Shown: piece by piece, positions 22,808-31,367 of the stretch
Layout: every line of letters begins with the position of its first letter
Position numbering within the stretch: position 1 is the stretch's first letter
Source: CAZERT01 sp964630015
GTDB taxonomy: Bacteria > Patescibacteriota > Microgenomatia > UBA10105 > UBA927
NCBI GenBank assembly: GCA_964630015.1
Contig: CAZVTJ010000003.1
Span: 1-37,050 of the forward strand
Reading direction: 5' to 3'
DNA: 37,050 bases
Made by a program: the position numbers and the translations under genes
The notes under the pieces: model-generated
Told to the model about the DNA's origin: nothing
Database searches by the model: none
Seen by the model: the letters and a program-made list of their open reading frames with translations, nothing else

Positions 22808-25003
22808 ATGGCAAAGAGACGGAAATACCGCCACCGCAGTCATTTCAAAATTAAATTGAAGAAAGAAACCGTGAAGACAATCGGTGCAATCTGGATGTGG
22901 CTTATTGCTGCAACAATTTTTCTGTCTTTTTTCGGCAGCGGATCACCGATCCATATGATTCATGATGAACTCTTTGGGCAGATTGGATGGGCGACGTACG
23001 TTATCCCCGGTATATTGGTCGTGATGAGTTTGTTGTTTTTTAAACTCAAACATCCGATCGCCCAGCCGAATGTATCACTCGGTTTAATCCTGATGCTTTG
23101 TTCCCTGATTCCGCTTACCCAGACGGGAATGGTAGGGGAATCGCTGATGACCTGGCTTACGACTTCGGTATCGGCGGAATTTACGTATATATTGTTTATT
23201 TCCCTGTTTATCGTCGGACTGGTGCTGACGTTTAATGCTTCACTGGATAAGGCCGTATCTTTATTTTTAGTTGCATGCGAAAAACTGTGGAAATGGATAA
23301 AGGGTTTGTTTAGTGCAAAAAAGGGAAAACAAATCGGAAAGCCATTGTTCCCCAATGAAAAAGCACCGCTTGTGATTAAGGGGATGGATACGGAGAAGCC
23401 CTTGGGAAAACCGGATATGGTAGTTCCCCAGACTGGAGGAAAAGAAAATAAACCGACTATCGCAGCAGGAAAACAGGGGGTTGCGGCAAATGCGGTCCAA
23501 ACGGCTGATTCAAAAATCGTTTCTCCGGTATCTTCACAGGCACTTAAAATTTGGGAGTATCCTCCGGATACCCTTTTATCTGACGGACCCAACGAAAAGG
23601 CTGATCGGGGGGATGTAAATCAAAACGCACAAACGATTTATGATACGCTTGCCGACTTTGGAATCCGTACTCATGTTGAAGAAGTAAATCGCGGTCCGGC
23701 AGTTACGCAGTATGCGCTTCGGATAGCCTCCGGAGTTAAATTATCAAAAATTACATCATTATCCAGCGATTTGGCCCTTGCTCTTGCGGCACCCACCGGA
23801 CAAGTCCGTATCGAAGCGCCAATTCCCGGACGGAATTTGGTTGGTATAGAGATTCCAAATAGGGGTCTTGAGTTTGTAACATTGAAACGAATGATTCGTT
23901 CGCCGGACATGAAACCGGGGAAGAAAAAGTTGACGGTCGCCCTCGGGCTTGATGTATCGGGAAATCCTGTTGTGACCGATATTGCCAAAATGCCCCATTG
24001 TCTGGTTGCCGGCACGACCGGTTCGGGGAAATCCGTGTTGATAAATGCATTTATCTGCTCCATTTTATTCCGTACAACCCCACAGGAGGTCCGCCTGATC
24101 CTTGTTGATCCCAAACGGGTTGAATTAACTGGATATAACGGAATCCCGCATTTATTGGCACCGGTTATTGTTGAACCGGACCAGATTTTGTCGTCGCTGC
24201 ATTGGGCAATCAAGGAAATGGAAGATAGATATAAGAAATTTGCGGAAGTGGGAGTTCGCAATATCGATGGATTTAATGAACAATCGGGATTCCAGGCAAT
24301 GCCCTATATCGTGATTATTATTGATGAACTTGCGGACCTGATGGCGTATGCACCCGCAGACGTAGAAGATTCTATTTGCCGGCTTGCCCAGATGGCACGG
24401 GCAACGGGAATCCATTTGGTGTTGGCAACACAACGGCCAAGCGTTGACGTTATTACCGGACTATTGAAAGCAAATATCCCAACGCGTATCGCATTCAACG
24501 TATCTTCCATGATCGATTCCCGCGTGATTATCGATATGCCGGGGGCCGAAAAATTGCTTGGACGCGGGGACATGCTGTTTATCCCGCCGGAACAAAGTAA
24601 ACCGAGCCGTATCCAGGGAACATTCGTTTCCGAACAGGAAGTCAACAAAGTAGTGGCGTTTTTAAAAACCCATAACCAACCAGTTCAATATACGGAAGAA
24701 GTCATCACAACACCGGTTCCTTCCGGGAAGAAGGGCACCGGATTTGCAGGCGGTGAAGGCGGGGAAGGAAAAGATCCTCTTTTTGAACAAGCCCTTTCCG
24801 TCGTGTGCCAAATGGACAAGGCATCATCATCGCTGTTGCAGAGAAAATTGAAAATCGGCTATGCACGGGCCGCACGGATTATTGATCAACTGGAAGAAGC
24901 GGGTGTTGTCGGTCCGGGTGAGGGTTCAAAACCCCGTGATGTGCTCATGAAAAACGCAAGTGAAGTCATGGAAAATCAATCCCAGCAGGAAGGAAACGGA
25001 TAA
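22808..25003 (+). CDS. ftsK: DNA translocase FtsK/SpoIIIE
   Basis: From ATG 22808 the product is 731 residues. A very basic start (MAKRRKYRHRSHFKIKLKKE) precedes about four membrane helices (to about residue 150), a variable linker (about 160-250), the FtsK motor with Walker A VAGTTGSGKSV (near residue 405) and Walker B IIIDELADLM, and a C-terminal winged-helix gamma domain (QRKLKIGYARAARIIDQLEE). FtsK pumps DNA at the division septum to finish chromosome segregation. An ATG at 22787 lies inside the promoter and is rejected as start. A RodZ-like gene follows 13 bases after the stop. Confidence 0.96.
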   Translation: MAKRRKYRHRSHFKIKLKKETVKTIGAIWMWLIAATIFLSFFGSGSPIHMIHDELFGQIGWATYVIPGILVVMSLLFFKLKHPIAQPNVSLGLILMLCSLIPLTQTGMVGESLMTWLTTSVSAEFTYILFISLFIVGLVLTFNASLDKAVSLFLVACEKLWKWIKGLFSAKKGKQIGKPLFPNEKAPLVIKGMDTEKPLGKPDMVVPQTGGKENKPTIAAGKQGVAANAVQTADSKIVSPVSSQALKIWEYPPDTLLSDGPNEKADRGDVNQNAQTIYDTLADFGIRTHVEEVNRGPAVTQYALRIASGVKLSKITSLSSDLALALAAPTGQVRIEAPIPGRNLVGIEIPNRGLEFVTLKRMIRSPDMKPGKKKLTVALGLDVSGNPVVTDIAKMPHCLVAGTTGSGKSVLINAFICSILFRTTPQEVRLILVDPKRVELTGYNGIPHLLAPVIVEPDQILSSLHWAIKEMEDRYKKFAEVGVRNIDGFNEQSGFQAMPYIVIIIDELADLMAYAPADVEDSICRLAQMARATGIHLVLATQRPSVDVITGLLKANIPTRIAFNVSSMIDSRVIIDMPGAEKLLGRGDMLFIPPEQSKPSRIQGTFVSEQEVNKVVAFLKTHNQPVQYTEEVITTPVPSGKKGTGFAGGEGGEGKDPLFEQALSVVCQMDKASSSLLQRKLKIGYARAARIIDQLEEAGVVGPGEGSKPRDVLMKNASEVMENQSQQEGNG

Positions 25004-25016
25004 TTCCGTCTACCCC

Positions 25017-25655
25017 ATGAAAACGGTTGGAACAATGCTTCGTGAAGCGCGGCTTGCAAAAGGTATAACCATCGAACAGGCGGAATCCGTAACGCGGATC
25101 AGAAAAAAATTCCTTCTTGCAATGGAAACCGACAATTTTGCTTCATTGCCGTCGGTGACGTATGCGAAGGGGTTCGTTAAAAATTACAGCTCGTTCCTGT
25201 CGCTTGACAGCTCCGTCATGCTTGCGTTTTTCCGCCGTCAGATGGAAGACAGAAGCAGTGGTTCCGTGATGCCTAAAGGGATGGCGGAACCACTCAATAC
25301 GCCGTTTTTTACCCTGACGCCCGCTCGGTTTGTCGTGATACTTATTGCCGGTCTCATCGGATTATTCCTGTTTTATTTTTTCTTTCAATATAAACGGCTT
25401 GACCGGCCGCCCATACTTGTTGTTGACCAACCCCAAAACGAAAGTATTGCGACGGAAAAAAAGACCGATGTTATCGGATCAACGGATAACGATGCCACGG
25501 TAACGGTAAACGGTATTTCAGTTTTGGTTCGTCAGGACGGAAAGTTTTTTGATCAGGTAACCCTTGAGCCCGGGGTCAATACCATTACGATTGTGGCAAC
25601 AAGCCGGTTTGGAAAATCAACAACCGTAATCCGGAAAGTCGGATTCATGCAGTGA
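25017..25655 (+). CDS. RodZ-like membrane protein with HTH domain
   Basis: The 212-residue protein has an N-terminal HTH_25 helix-turn-helix region (LREARLAKGITIEQAE, RIRKKFLLAMETDNF, YAKGFVKNYSSFL), a membrane helix at about 103-125, and an external beta domain (about 165-210, VTVNGISVLVRQDGKF...VTLEPGVNTITI) that looks like a glucodextranase-B/bacterial Ig-like fold rather than the usual RodZ C-terminal domain. RodZ links MreB to the membrane to set cell shape; no mreB is in the window. The ATG at 25017 is preferred over an in-frame start at 24960 inside ftsK. Confidence 0.82.
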   Translation: MKTVGTMLREARLAKGITIEQAESVTRIRKKFLLAMETDNFASLPSVTYAKGFVKNYSSFLSLDSSVMLAFFRRQMEDRSSGSVMPKGMAEPLNTPFFTLTPARFVVILIAGLIGLFLFYFFFQYKRLDRPPILVVDQPQNESIATEKKTDVIGSTDNDATVTVNGISVLVRQDGKFFDQVTLEPGVNTITIVATSRFGKSTTVIRKVGFMQ

Positions 25656-25665
25656 AAATGCCCGA

Positions 25666-25694
25666 TTGACAGAGGTCCGTTTTGCCTGTAGTCT
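25666..25694 (+). promoter_or_regulatory. Promoter for the small envelope genes (TTGACA-17-TAGTCT)
   Basis: A consensus TTGACA (25666-25671) is followed after 17 bases by TAGTCT (25689-25694), with TG directly before it. The next ATG is at 25715, giving a leader of about 14 bases. Confidence 0.65.
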
Positions 25695-25714
25695 AAGGGA
25701 AAGTTGACCTGCCT

Positions 25715-25975
25715 ATGGATCCAATACCTGTCACCATCGTTATCGTACTTCTGACGCTTACTCTTGTTGTTGTGATCCTTTCCATCCAAGTATGGAATAT
25801 CCTGAAGGAATTTCATGGTACCGTTATCCGGATGAATAAAATCCTTGATGATACAGGACGCGTGACAGAAACAGTCGGGAATGGTGCGGAAGGATTATCG
25901 GCAGCTTTGTCAAATATTCGTTCTATTTCAGGTATTATCAGTGCGTTTCGTCGGAAAGGAGATTCCCATGTGTGA
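25715..25975 (+). CDS. Small membrane protein, DUF948-like
   Basis: The 86-residue protein has one N-terminal membrane helix (about 5-27, rich in Val/Leu/Ile) followed by a predicted amphipathic helix with a regular TGRVTETVGNGAEGLSAAL pattern. This resembles DUF948-type proteins, which often precede YtxH-type genes. The stop codon overlaps the start of the YtxH-like gene by 8 bases, so the two are translationally coupled. The function is unknown; a membrane or envelope stress role is an inference from the pairing. Confidence 0.65.
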   Translation: MDPIPVTIVIVLLTLTLVVVILSIQVWNILKEFHGTVIRMNKILDDTGRVTETVGNGAEGLSAALSNIRSISGIISAFRRKGDSHV

Positions 25976-26357
25976 TTCATGCGATCGTGGAAAAGTTAAA
26001 TTTGCCGCAGGAGCAGTTCTTGGTGGCCTTATCGGAGCCGGTCTTGTGTATTTGATCGGAACTGAGGGTGGTAAAAGGATCCAGAAGGATGTTGCTAAAC
26101 GGGGAAAGACATTTATCGGAACCGTAGAGGAAAAAATCGGAGAATTGGAAGAAAAAGGAAGGGAACTCCTGGAACGCGGAGAGGAATTGAAGGACCAGAT
26201 TATAGAGGAGTTGGAAGAAAAAAAGGATGATATTTCCCAAGAAGCAACAAAACGGCTTGATACAGCACTTGAAAGTGTGGAAAAAGTCCAGGAAAAGGGA
26301 CTTTCATCCACGCAACAGATCAGGAAAAAGTTTTTCCGCAATACTCCGAAAAAATAA
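25968..26357 (+). CDS. YtxH-like protein with long charged coiled coil
   Basis: The 129-residue product begins MCDSCDRGKVKF, has a Gly-rich hydrophobic segment (GAVLGGLIGAGLVYLIGTEGG, about 13-33) typical of YtxH, and then a long helix of Glu/Lys heptads. A strong GGAAAGGAG ribosome site places the start at 25968. YtxH-type proteins are linked to general stress in Bacillus. The two Cys near the N-terminus (CDSC) are unusual and might bind metal or form a disulfide. Confidence 0.75.
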   Translation: MCDSCDRGKVKFAAGAVLGGLIGAGLVYLIGTEGGKRIQKDVAKRGKTFIGTVEEKIGELEEKGRELLERGEELKDQIIEELEEKKDDISQEATKRLDTALESVEKVQEKGLSSTQQIRKKFFRNTPKK

Positions 26358-26414
26358 ACATCTAAATATATTCGATTTGATTGATGTGGGCTTCATAGAT
26401 TATCCATTTATGGA

Positions 26415-26423
26415 TGATATAAT
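26415..26423 (+). promoter_or_regulatory. Extended -10 promoter of alaS, leaderless
   Basis: TGATATAAT (26415-26423) is a perfect extended -10 element. The alaS ATG is 6 bases downstream. There is no clear -35 box, which extended -10 promoters often do without. Confidence 0.6.
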
Positions 26424-26429
26424 CCTTCT

Positions 26430-28310
26430 ATGACTGCAAACGATATCCGTTCTTCCTATATTTCCTTTTTCCAAAATCACGGCCATGCCGTTATTCCGTC
26501 TGCGCCGCTTGTTCCGGAAAATGATCCGACGACACTCTTTAATAGTGCAGGAATGCAACCCCTGATTCCATATCTATTGGGGCAGGCGCATCCTTTGGGA
26601 AAGCGACTCGTCAATTCCCAAAAATCCTTCCGGAGTCAGGATATTGAAGAAGTTGGTGATAACCGACATCAGACTTTTTTTGAAATGCTGGGTAATTGGT
26701 CTTTGGGTGATTATTTTAAAAAGGAACAGCTTCCGTGGGTATTTGAGTTTTTCACGAAATACCTTGGGCTTGATCCGAAACACCTGTTCGTAACCGTATT
26801 TGAAGGAAACGATACGGTTCCCAAAGACGAAGAATCGATTGCGATATGGAAAGAATTGTTTTCAAGCGAGGGGATCGATGCAAAGATCGGAGAGCGGATT
26901 TTTACGTATCCCGCACGAAAGAATTGGTGGAGCAGATCGGGAGAACCGGATCATATGGCACTGGGTGAACCGGGAGGGCCCGATAGCGAAGTGTTTTATG
27001 ATTTTGGGGAAGAACTGCATTTGCATGAACATTCTCCATGGGCCCAGGAACCATGCCACCCGAATTGCGACTGTGGAAGGTTTCTGGAAATCGGAAATTC
27101 CGTGTTTATGCAATACAAGAAAACGGAAAACGGTTCCCTTGTTGAATTACCGCAGAAAAATGTTGATTTTGGCGGGGGTCTGGAGCGGTTAAATGCTGCG
27201 GTAAATAATATCCGGGATGTATTCCAAACGGATTCGTTTTCTTCCATTGTGCATGAATTGGAGGAAACGGCACGGACGGAATACGGAACAGATGCAAAAA
27301 GCACCCGTGCCATGCGGATTATTGCCGATCATATGCGTGCATCCGTCATGATGATTGCCGACGGTGTTCTTCCATCAAATAAAACCCAAGGGTATGTCTT
27401 GCGGCGTCTTATCCGGCGGGCACTCCTATACGGACGGGATTTGGGCGTATGGGGGAATTGGGAGTATCTGGGAGGCCTTGTTGCTCCGGTTGCACGTATG
27501 TATGCCGATGTATATCCGACCGTACAAAAACAACAGGACATGATAGAAGACGTTGTGAAGGATGAGGCGAAGCGGTTCGGAAAAAGCGTGGAAAAAGGCT
27601 TGCGGGAGATAGAAAAACTGCCGGCAGTAGACGGAAAACAGGCATTTATCCTGTATGAAACGTACGGATTTCCCTGGGAACTGACGGAAGAAATTGCCCG
27701 CGGCAGGGGCCAGGATGTGAACAGACACCAATTTGAAGAAGAATTTAAAAAGCACCAGGAATTATCACGTACCGCAGCTGCCGGAATGTTTAAGGGTGGA
27801 CTGGCCGATCATAGTGTGCAGACAACCAGGCTACATACGGCAACACACCTGTTGCATAAAGCCCTTCGCACTATTCTTGGAACACACGTGTCACAAAAGG
27901 GAAGCAACATTACGGTTGAACGACTCCGGTTTGATTTTTCACATCCGGCAAAAATTACTCCTGAGGAGTTGAAAAAAATTGAAGCCATGGTCAACGATGC
28001 CATTGCGGCAAATTACCCCGTCACGATGGAGACGCTGGGGAAAAAAGAAGCACTTGAAAGCGGTGCACTTGGATTTTTTGTGGAAAAATACGGGGATCAG
28101 GTAAAGGTATATACAGTCGGTGATCCGCATGGAGCCTGGTTTTCCAGGGAAATCTGCGGTGGACCGCACGTTTCCTTTACAGGCGAACTGGGGCACTTTA
28201 CAATAATAAAGGAAGAGGCAGTAAGTGCCGGTGTCCGCCGGATTTACGCAAACGTAACCAATGAAACCGTTATCCACCATCCTGACGCGATTCACGAAAA
28301 AAACACCTGA
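26430..28310 (+). CDS. alaS: Alanine-tRNA ligase lacking the C-terminal domain
   Basis: The 626-residue protein contains the class II catalytic core (SYISFFQNHGHAVIPSAPLVP, FNSAGMQPLIPYLLG, GGGLERL), the tRNA-recognition region, and an editing domain with its metal ligands (HTATH and CGGPH). It ends soon after the editing domain, so the C-Ala (DHHA1) domain present in typical 870-residue enzymes is missing. It charges tRNA-Ala and can probably still remove mischarged Ser or Gly. The editing motif has Pro in place of the usual Thr in CGGTH. The start is 6 bases after an extended -10 box, and the 3' end overlaps the next gene by 50 bases. Confidence 0.96.
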   Translation: MTANDIRSSYISFFQNHGHAVIPSAPLVPENDPTTLFNSAGMQPLIPYLLGQAHPLGKRLVNSQKSFRSQDIEEVGDNRHQTFFEMLGNWSLGDYFKKEQLPWVFEFFTKYLGLDPKHLFVTVFEGNDTVPKDEESIAIWKELFSSEGIDAKIGERIFTYPARKNWWSRSGEPDHMALGEPGGPDSEVFYDFGEELHLHEHSPWAQEPCHPNCDCGRFLEIGNSVFMQYKKTENGSLVELPQKNVDFGGGLERLNAAVNNIRDVFQTDSFSSIVHELEETARTEYGTDAKSTRAMRIIADHMRASVMMIADGVLPSNKTQGYVLRRLIRRALLYGRDLGVWGNWEYLGGLVAPVARMYADVYPTVQKQQDMIEDVVKDEAKRFGKSVEKGLREIEKLPAVDGKQAFILYETYGFPWELTEEIARGRGQDVNRHQFEEEFKKHQELSRTAAAGMFKGGLADHSVQTTRLHTATHLLHKALRTILGTHVSQKGSNITVERLRFDFSHPAKITPEELKKIEAMVNDAIAANYPVTMETLGKKEALESGALGFFVEKYGDQVKVYTVGDPHGAWFSREICGGPHVSFTGELGHFTIIKEEAVSAGVRRIYANVTNETVIHHPDAIHEKNT

Positions 28311-30648
28311 AAAGAAAACGGTGTATCTTTCTCTCGTTTTAACCCCTTCAACAGTTCTCGCCGCCGTGTGGAATATGGGGGATGATGGTCACGTTGAAAT
28401 TGTCGGTACGGCTTCCGACAGTGTTGTTGCCGATACGTGGGATGAACGACTGGTGAGTTCCGACCATGTTATTTCTTCCTGTGAAGGAAAAGCCGGTCCG
28501 TCGGAAATTAAAAATGTTATTTTGGGTTTGTCGGAAGAATATTTAACCCCCGAAGGGGAAGTCGCCCATGACGTCCGGGGACCGCTGAAGAAAATACTTT
28601 CCTCCCTTGGCCTTACGGCCCTTGGGTATGTTGGACTCGACAGCGCTTTGTCGTTTTATTTCAAAAAAACGGAAGGGATTCCCCCAAGCTGTATTTTTAT
28701 CCACTGTGGAACATCAACGGTTGATGTGACGCTCTATAGCGTCGGGCAGAAGATCGGACGGGAACATCTGAAATTAACAGGAAAGACAGTATTGGATATT
28801 GAAGCTGCGATGAAAAAGATAGCCCAATCGGAAATTCTTCCCCCACGGATCATGATCTACGGGATGGGCGAACAGGATCTGGAGGAATTCAGGCGGAGCC
28901 TTATGAAGCATCCGTGGACGGCAAAGCTTCAATTTTTGCATTTTCCCAAAATCGAAAGCATTCCGGGAAAAGTTTTGGCAAAATCGGTGGTTATGGCAGG
29001 TGCAAGTGAACTTGTCCATGCGGTAAGCGATAAGGACGAATCCGGTGAGACAAAACAAACCAGTGAAGAAGAACAGGAAACGGAAGCGTCACCCACGCAA
29101 ATACGGCAAACTACTCCGGTACACGTTGAAGTCGTAGAAGAAGATATTCAAAAAGAGGATCAGAGTGATGAAAGTGAGGAAGTAATCAGCGAAGATGAGC
29201 ATGATGAAGAGGTAGGAGAATTGGTGAAAGATGAAGATGAGAGCGCTATGGATATGAAAGAAGAAACGGTGATTTCCCAACATACTCCAAAACGGAAAGA
29301 ACTGGAAAATGTGGAGATTGTTGATCCGACGGAGCTTGGATTTGGACCTGCAGAAGACGAAACGGAGGAATTACCCCAGGATAGCCAGCCGGATGAAGAG
29401 GAACAAGAGGAACAGGAGGACCAGGAGCGGATTTCACCATTTGTGAAACTACGGGATTTCCTTTCAGGATTATTCCAAAGACAGACAAATGAAACAGGCG
29501 GAAAAAAGAAAGTCATTTTTGCGATTATTGGTGTATTAATTCTTATTGTGGGTATTGCGGGATATAGTGCATGGCAATGGTTTGTGCCTAAAGCAACGGT
29601 AACGATATCCGTTGTCCCGAAGATGATCGATAAGTCGGAAACAGTGACCGTTTCCACAACCGGTACAGAAATAAATGCCGAAAAATCGGTTATACCGGGG
29701 AAGAAAATTGAAAAAACCGTATCAGGGGAAAAAACGGCTACCGTTTCGGGAACGAAGAAAGTCGGTGATCCTGCACGGGGCACGGTAACGCTTTACAATA
29801 AATCGCTTTCCGCAAAGACGCTTGAAAAAGGATCCGTTTTCACATTCGGATCACTTTCCTTTACGCTTGATGCGGAGGTTACGATTGCATCGGCATCCGA
29901 GTCGATCGGATCGATAACGTTCGGAAAGGCAAATGGTGCACTTACTGCTTCGGCAATAGGGCCAGAATCAAATATCAGTGCAAATTCCGAATTTGTATCC
30001 AAGGAATATGGCGGCAATGTCGTTATTGCCCGTAACGAACAGGCATTATCGGGTGGGACAAGTCGGAACGTGACTGTCGTTACCAGTGCTGATATGAATA
30101 AGCTGGTAGCGGCATTAACCACGGAATTATCCACAAAGGCAAAGGAAGATATTGCATCCGATTCGTCAGGTGGTTTGACGCTAATCGATTCGACAATAGA
30201 AATATCCAAGGATGTTTCCAAAACGTTCGATAAGGAGCTAGACCAGGAAGCAAAAAATATAACGGGAAAAGTGACAATTACCGTAACGGGCATTGCATAT
30301 AATCCGGATGACATCAAGACGCTCCTGAGGAAAAAGGTAAACGCCGATGTTCCCAAAGGATATGTCGTGAATGAAACGCGGGAATCGATGGATATCGGTA
30401 CGCCAAAAGTTGCAAAAGACGAAACCATAACTATTGCCGCAAGCATCCACAGCGCTGCGCTTCCTGTTGTGGATGCGGGTGATACGGCACGGAAAATTTC
30501 CGGAAAATCGACGGATGATATAAAGGCAGTACTGAAAGATATTCCCGGTATTTCCAATGTATCTGTCCTTATCGGAAAATCGTCTTCAAGCGGAAAACTT
30601 CCGAAAAATCCGGCCAACATCACCATAAAAATTGCGGTTTCAAAATAA
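28261..30648 (+). CDS. Actin-like / baseplate-J-like membrane protein
   Basis: The 795-residue protein has three parts. Residues about 20-255 look like a degenerate PilM/actin-type fold (IFIHCGTSTVDVTLY resembles the phosphate-2 loop with its Asp replaced). Residues about 257-400 are an acidic, low-complexity stretch. A membrane helix (about 416-436, VIFAIIGVLILIVGIAGYSAW) leads to an external domain of about 360 residues like the baseplate-J/gp47-type proteins often annotated in CPR genomes. No phage genes are near, so it is more likely a surface protein. ATG 28261 overlaps alaS by 50 bases; GTG 28321 is an alternative start with no overlap. Confidence 0.75.
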   Translation: MKPLSTILTRFTKKTPEKKTVYLSLVLTPSTVLAAVWNMGDDGHVEIVGTASDSVVADTWDERLVSSDHVISSCEGKAGPSEIKNVILGLSEEYLTPEGEVAHDVRGPLKKILSSLGLTALGYVGLDSALSFYFKKTEGIPPSCIFIHCGTSTVDVTLYSVGQKIGREHLKLTGKTVLDIEAAMKKIAQSEILPPRIMIYGMGEQDLEEFRRSLMKHPWTAKLQFLHFPKIESIPGKVLAKSVVMAGASELVHAVSDKDESGETKQTSEEEQETEASPTQIRQTTPVHVEVVEEDIQKEDQSDESEEVISEDEHDEEVGELVKDEDESAMDMKEETVISQHTPKRKELENVEIVDPTELGFGPAEDETEELPQDSQPDEEEQEEQEDQERISPFVKLRDFLSGLFQRQTNETGGKKKVIFAIIGVLILIVGIAGYSAWQWFVPKATVTISVVPKMIDKSETVTVSTTGTEINAEKSVIPGKKIEKTVSGEKTATVSGTKKVGDPARGTVTLYNKSLSAKTLEKGSVFTFGSLSFTLDAEVTIASASESIGSITFGKANGALTASAIGPESNISANSEFVSKEYGGNVVIARNEQALSGGTSRNVTVVTSADMNKLVAALTTELSTKAKEDIASDSSGGLTLIDSTIEISKDVSKTFDKELDQEAKNITGKVTITVTGIAYNPDDIKTLLRKKVNADVPKGYVVNETRESMDIGTPKVAKDETITIAASIHSAALPVVDAGDTARKISGKSTDDIKAVLKDIPGISNVSVLIGKSSSSGKLPKNPANITIKIAVSK

Positions 30649-30662
30649 CAGGGGATATTCCT

Positions 30663-31367
30663 ATGCCGTATTACCGTTATGTTCATGCTTCATCATTGAA
30701 GAAAAGAAAGGCGCCTCCGATATTTTCCTATCTCCTTATGGGAGGAGGTTTTCTTATTTTGGCGTGGACCTTCTGGCCGATTGTTTCTTTTTTCGCGGTT
30801 CATCAGATGCCTGATGTATTGGGGGTGTGGAGCTCAAGCCCCACGACTGAGGGATTTTTGGCCCCGATGGTATTTGCATCGTCAAATGACGAATCGCTTT
30901 CCGACGTAAACCGTTGGTACCCCAATAGGCCACAGAAGCGAAGTGCAACATTGTTATCGGAATATACGTTGTCCATTCCGAAATTATCCATAGAAAATGC
31001 CCGTGTAATGGTTGCCGGAGATGATTTGGCAAAAAGCCTTATTCATTATGGCGGTACGTCTCTTCCCGGACAAAACGGGACATCGGTTATTTTTGGCCAT
31101 TCGACACTTCCGCAATTTTTCGATCAAACCAATTACAAAAGTATTTTTTCTACGCTTCCCAAGTTATCGGTCGGTGATACTATTATTCTTACGGCCGATT
31201 CAACGGTGTATACATATAAAATTTATGACACGAAAATTGTTGCGGCAAATGATCTGACGGCACTGGAACAGCAAACGGATGATTCATATCTGACGCTGGT
31301 AACCTGTGTTCCGCCCGGTACCTATTGGAAACGGCTTAACGTCCATGCAAAGCTGGAACGCTTATGA
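30663..31367 (+). CDS. Sortase
   Basis: The 234-residue protein has an N-terminal membrane helix (about 20-46) and the sortase domain with all three catalytic residues: His146 in FGHS, Cys215 in TLVTC and Arg224 in KRLNVH. Sortases cleave cell-wall sorting signals and link proteins to the envelope. I see no clear LPxTG-type substrate among the proteins in this window. A GGGGAT stretch precedes the ATG. The stop overlaps the start of the phosphorylase gene by 4 bases. Confidence 0.92.
   Translation: MPYYRYVHASSLKKRKAPPIFSYLLMGGGFLILAWTFWPIVSFFAVHQMPDVLGVWSSSPTTEGFLAPMVFASSNDESLSDVNRWYPNRPQKRSATLLSEYTLSIPKLSIENARVMVAGDDLAKSLIHYGGTSLPGQNGTSVIFGHSTLPQFFDQTNYKSIFSTLPKLSVGDTIILTADSTVYTYKIYDTKIVAANDLTALEQQTDDSYLTLVTCVPPGTYWKRLNVHAKLERL

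Noticed and set aside
28261..30648. Prophage or contractile injection system suggested by the baseplate-J-like domain
   Set aside because: No sheath, tube, spike, terminase or integrase gene is nearby. The neighbours are housekeeping and wall genes, and such proteins are commonly annotated in CPR genomes without phages.
29793..30686. Open minus-strand frame of 297 codons opposite the baseplate-J-like gene
   Set aside because: It mirrors the low-complexity Ser/Thr/Val-rich C-terminal domain of the plus-strand gene; no ribosome site or promoter supports it.
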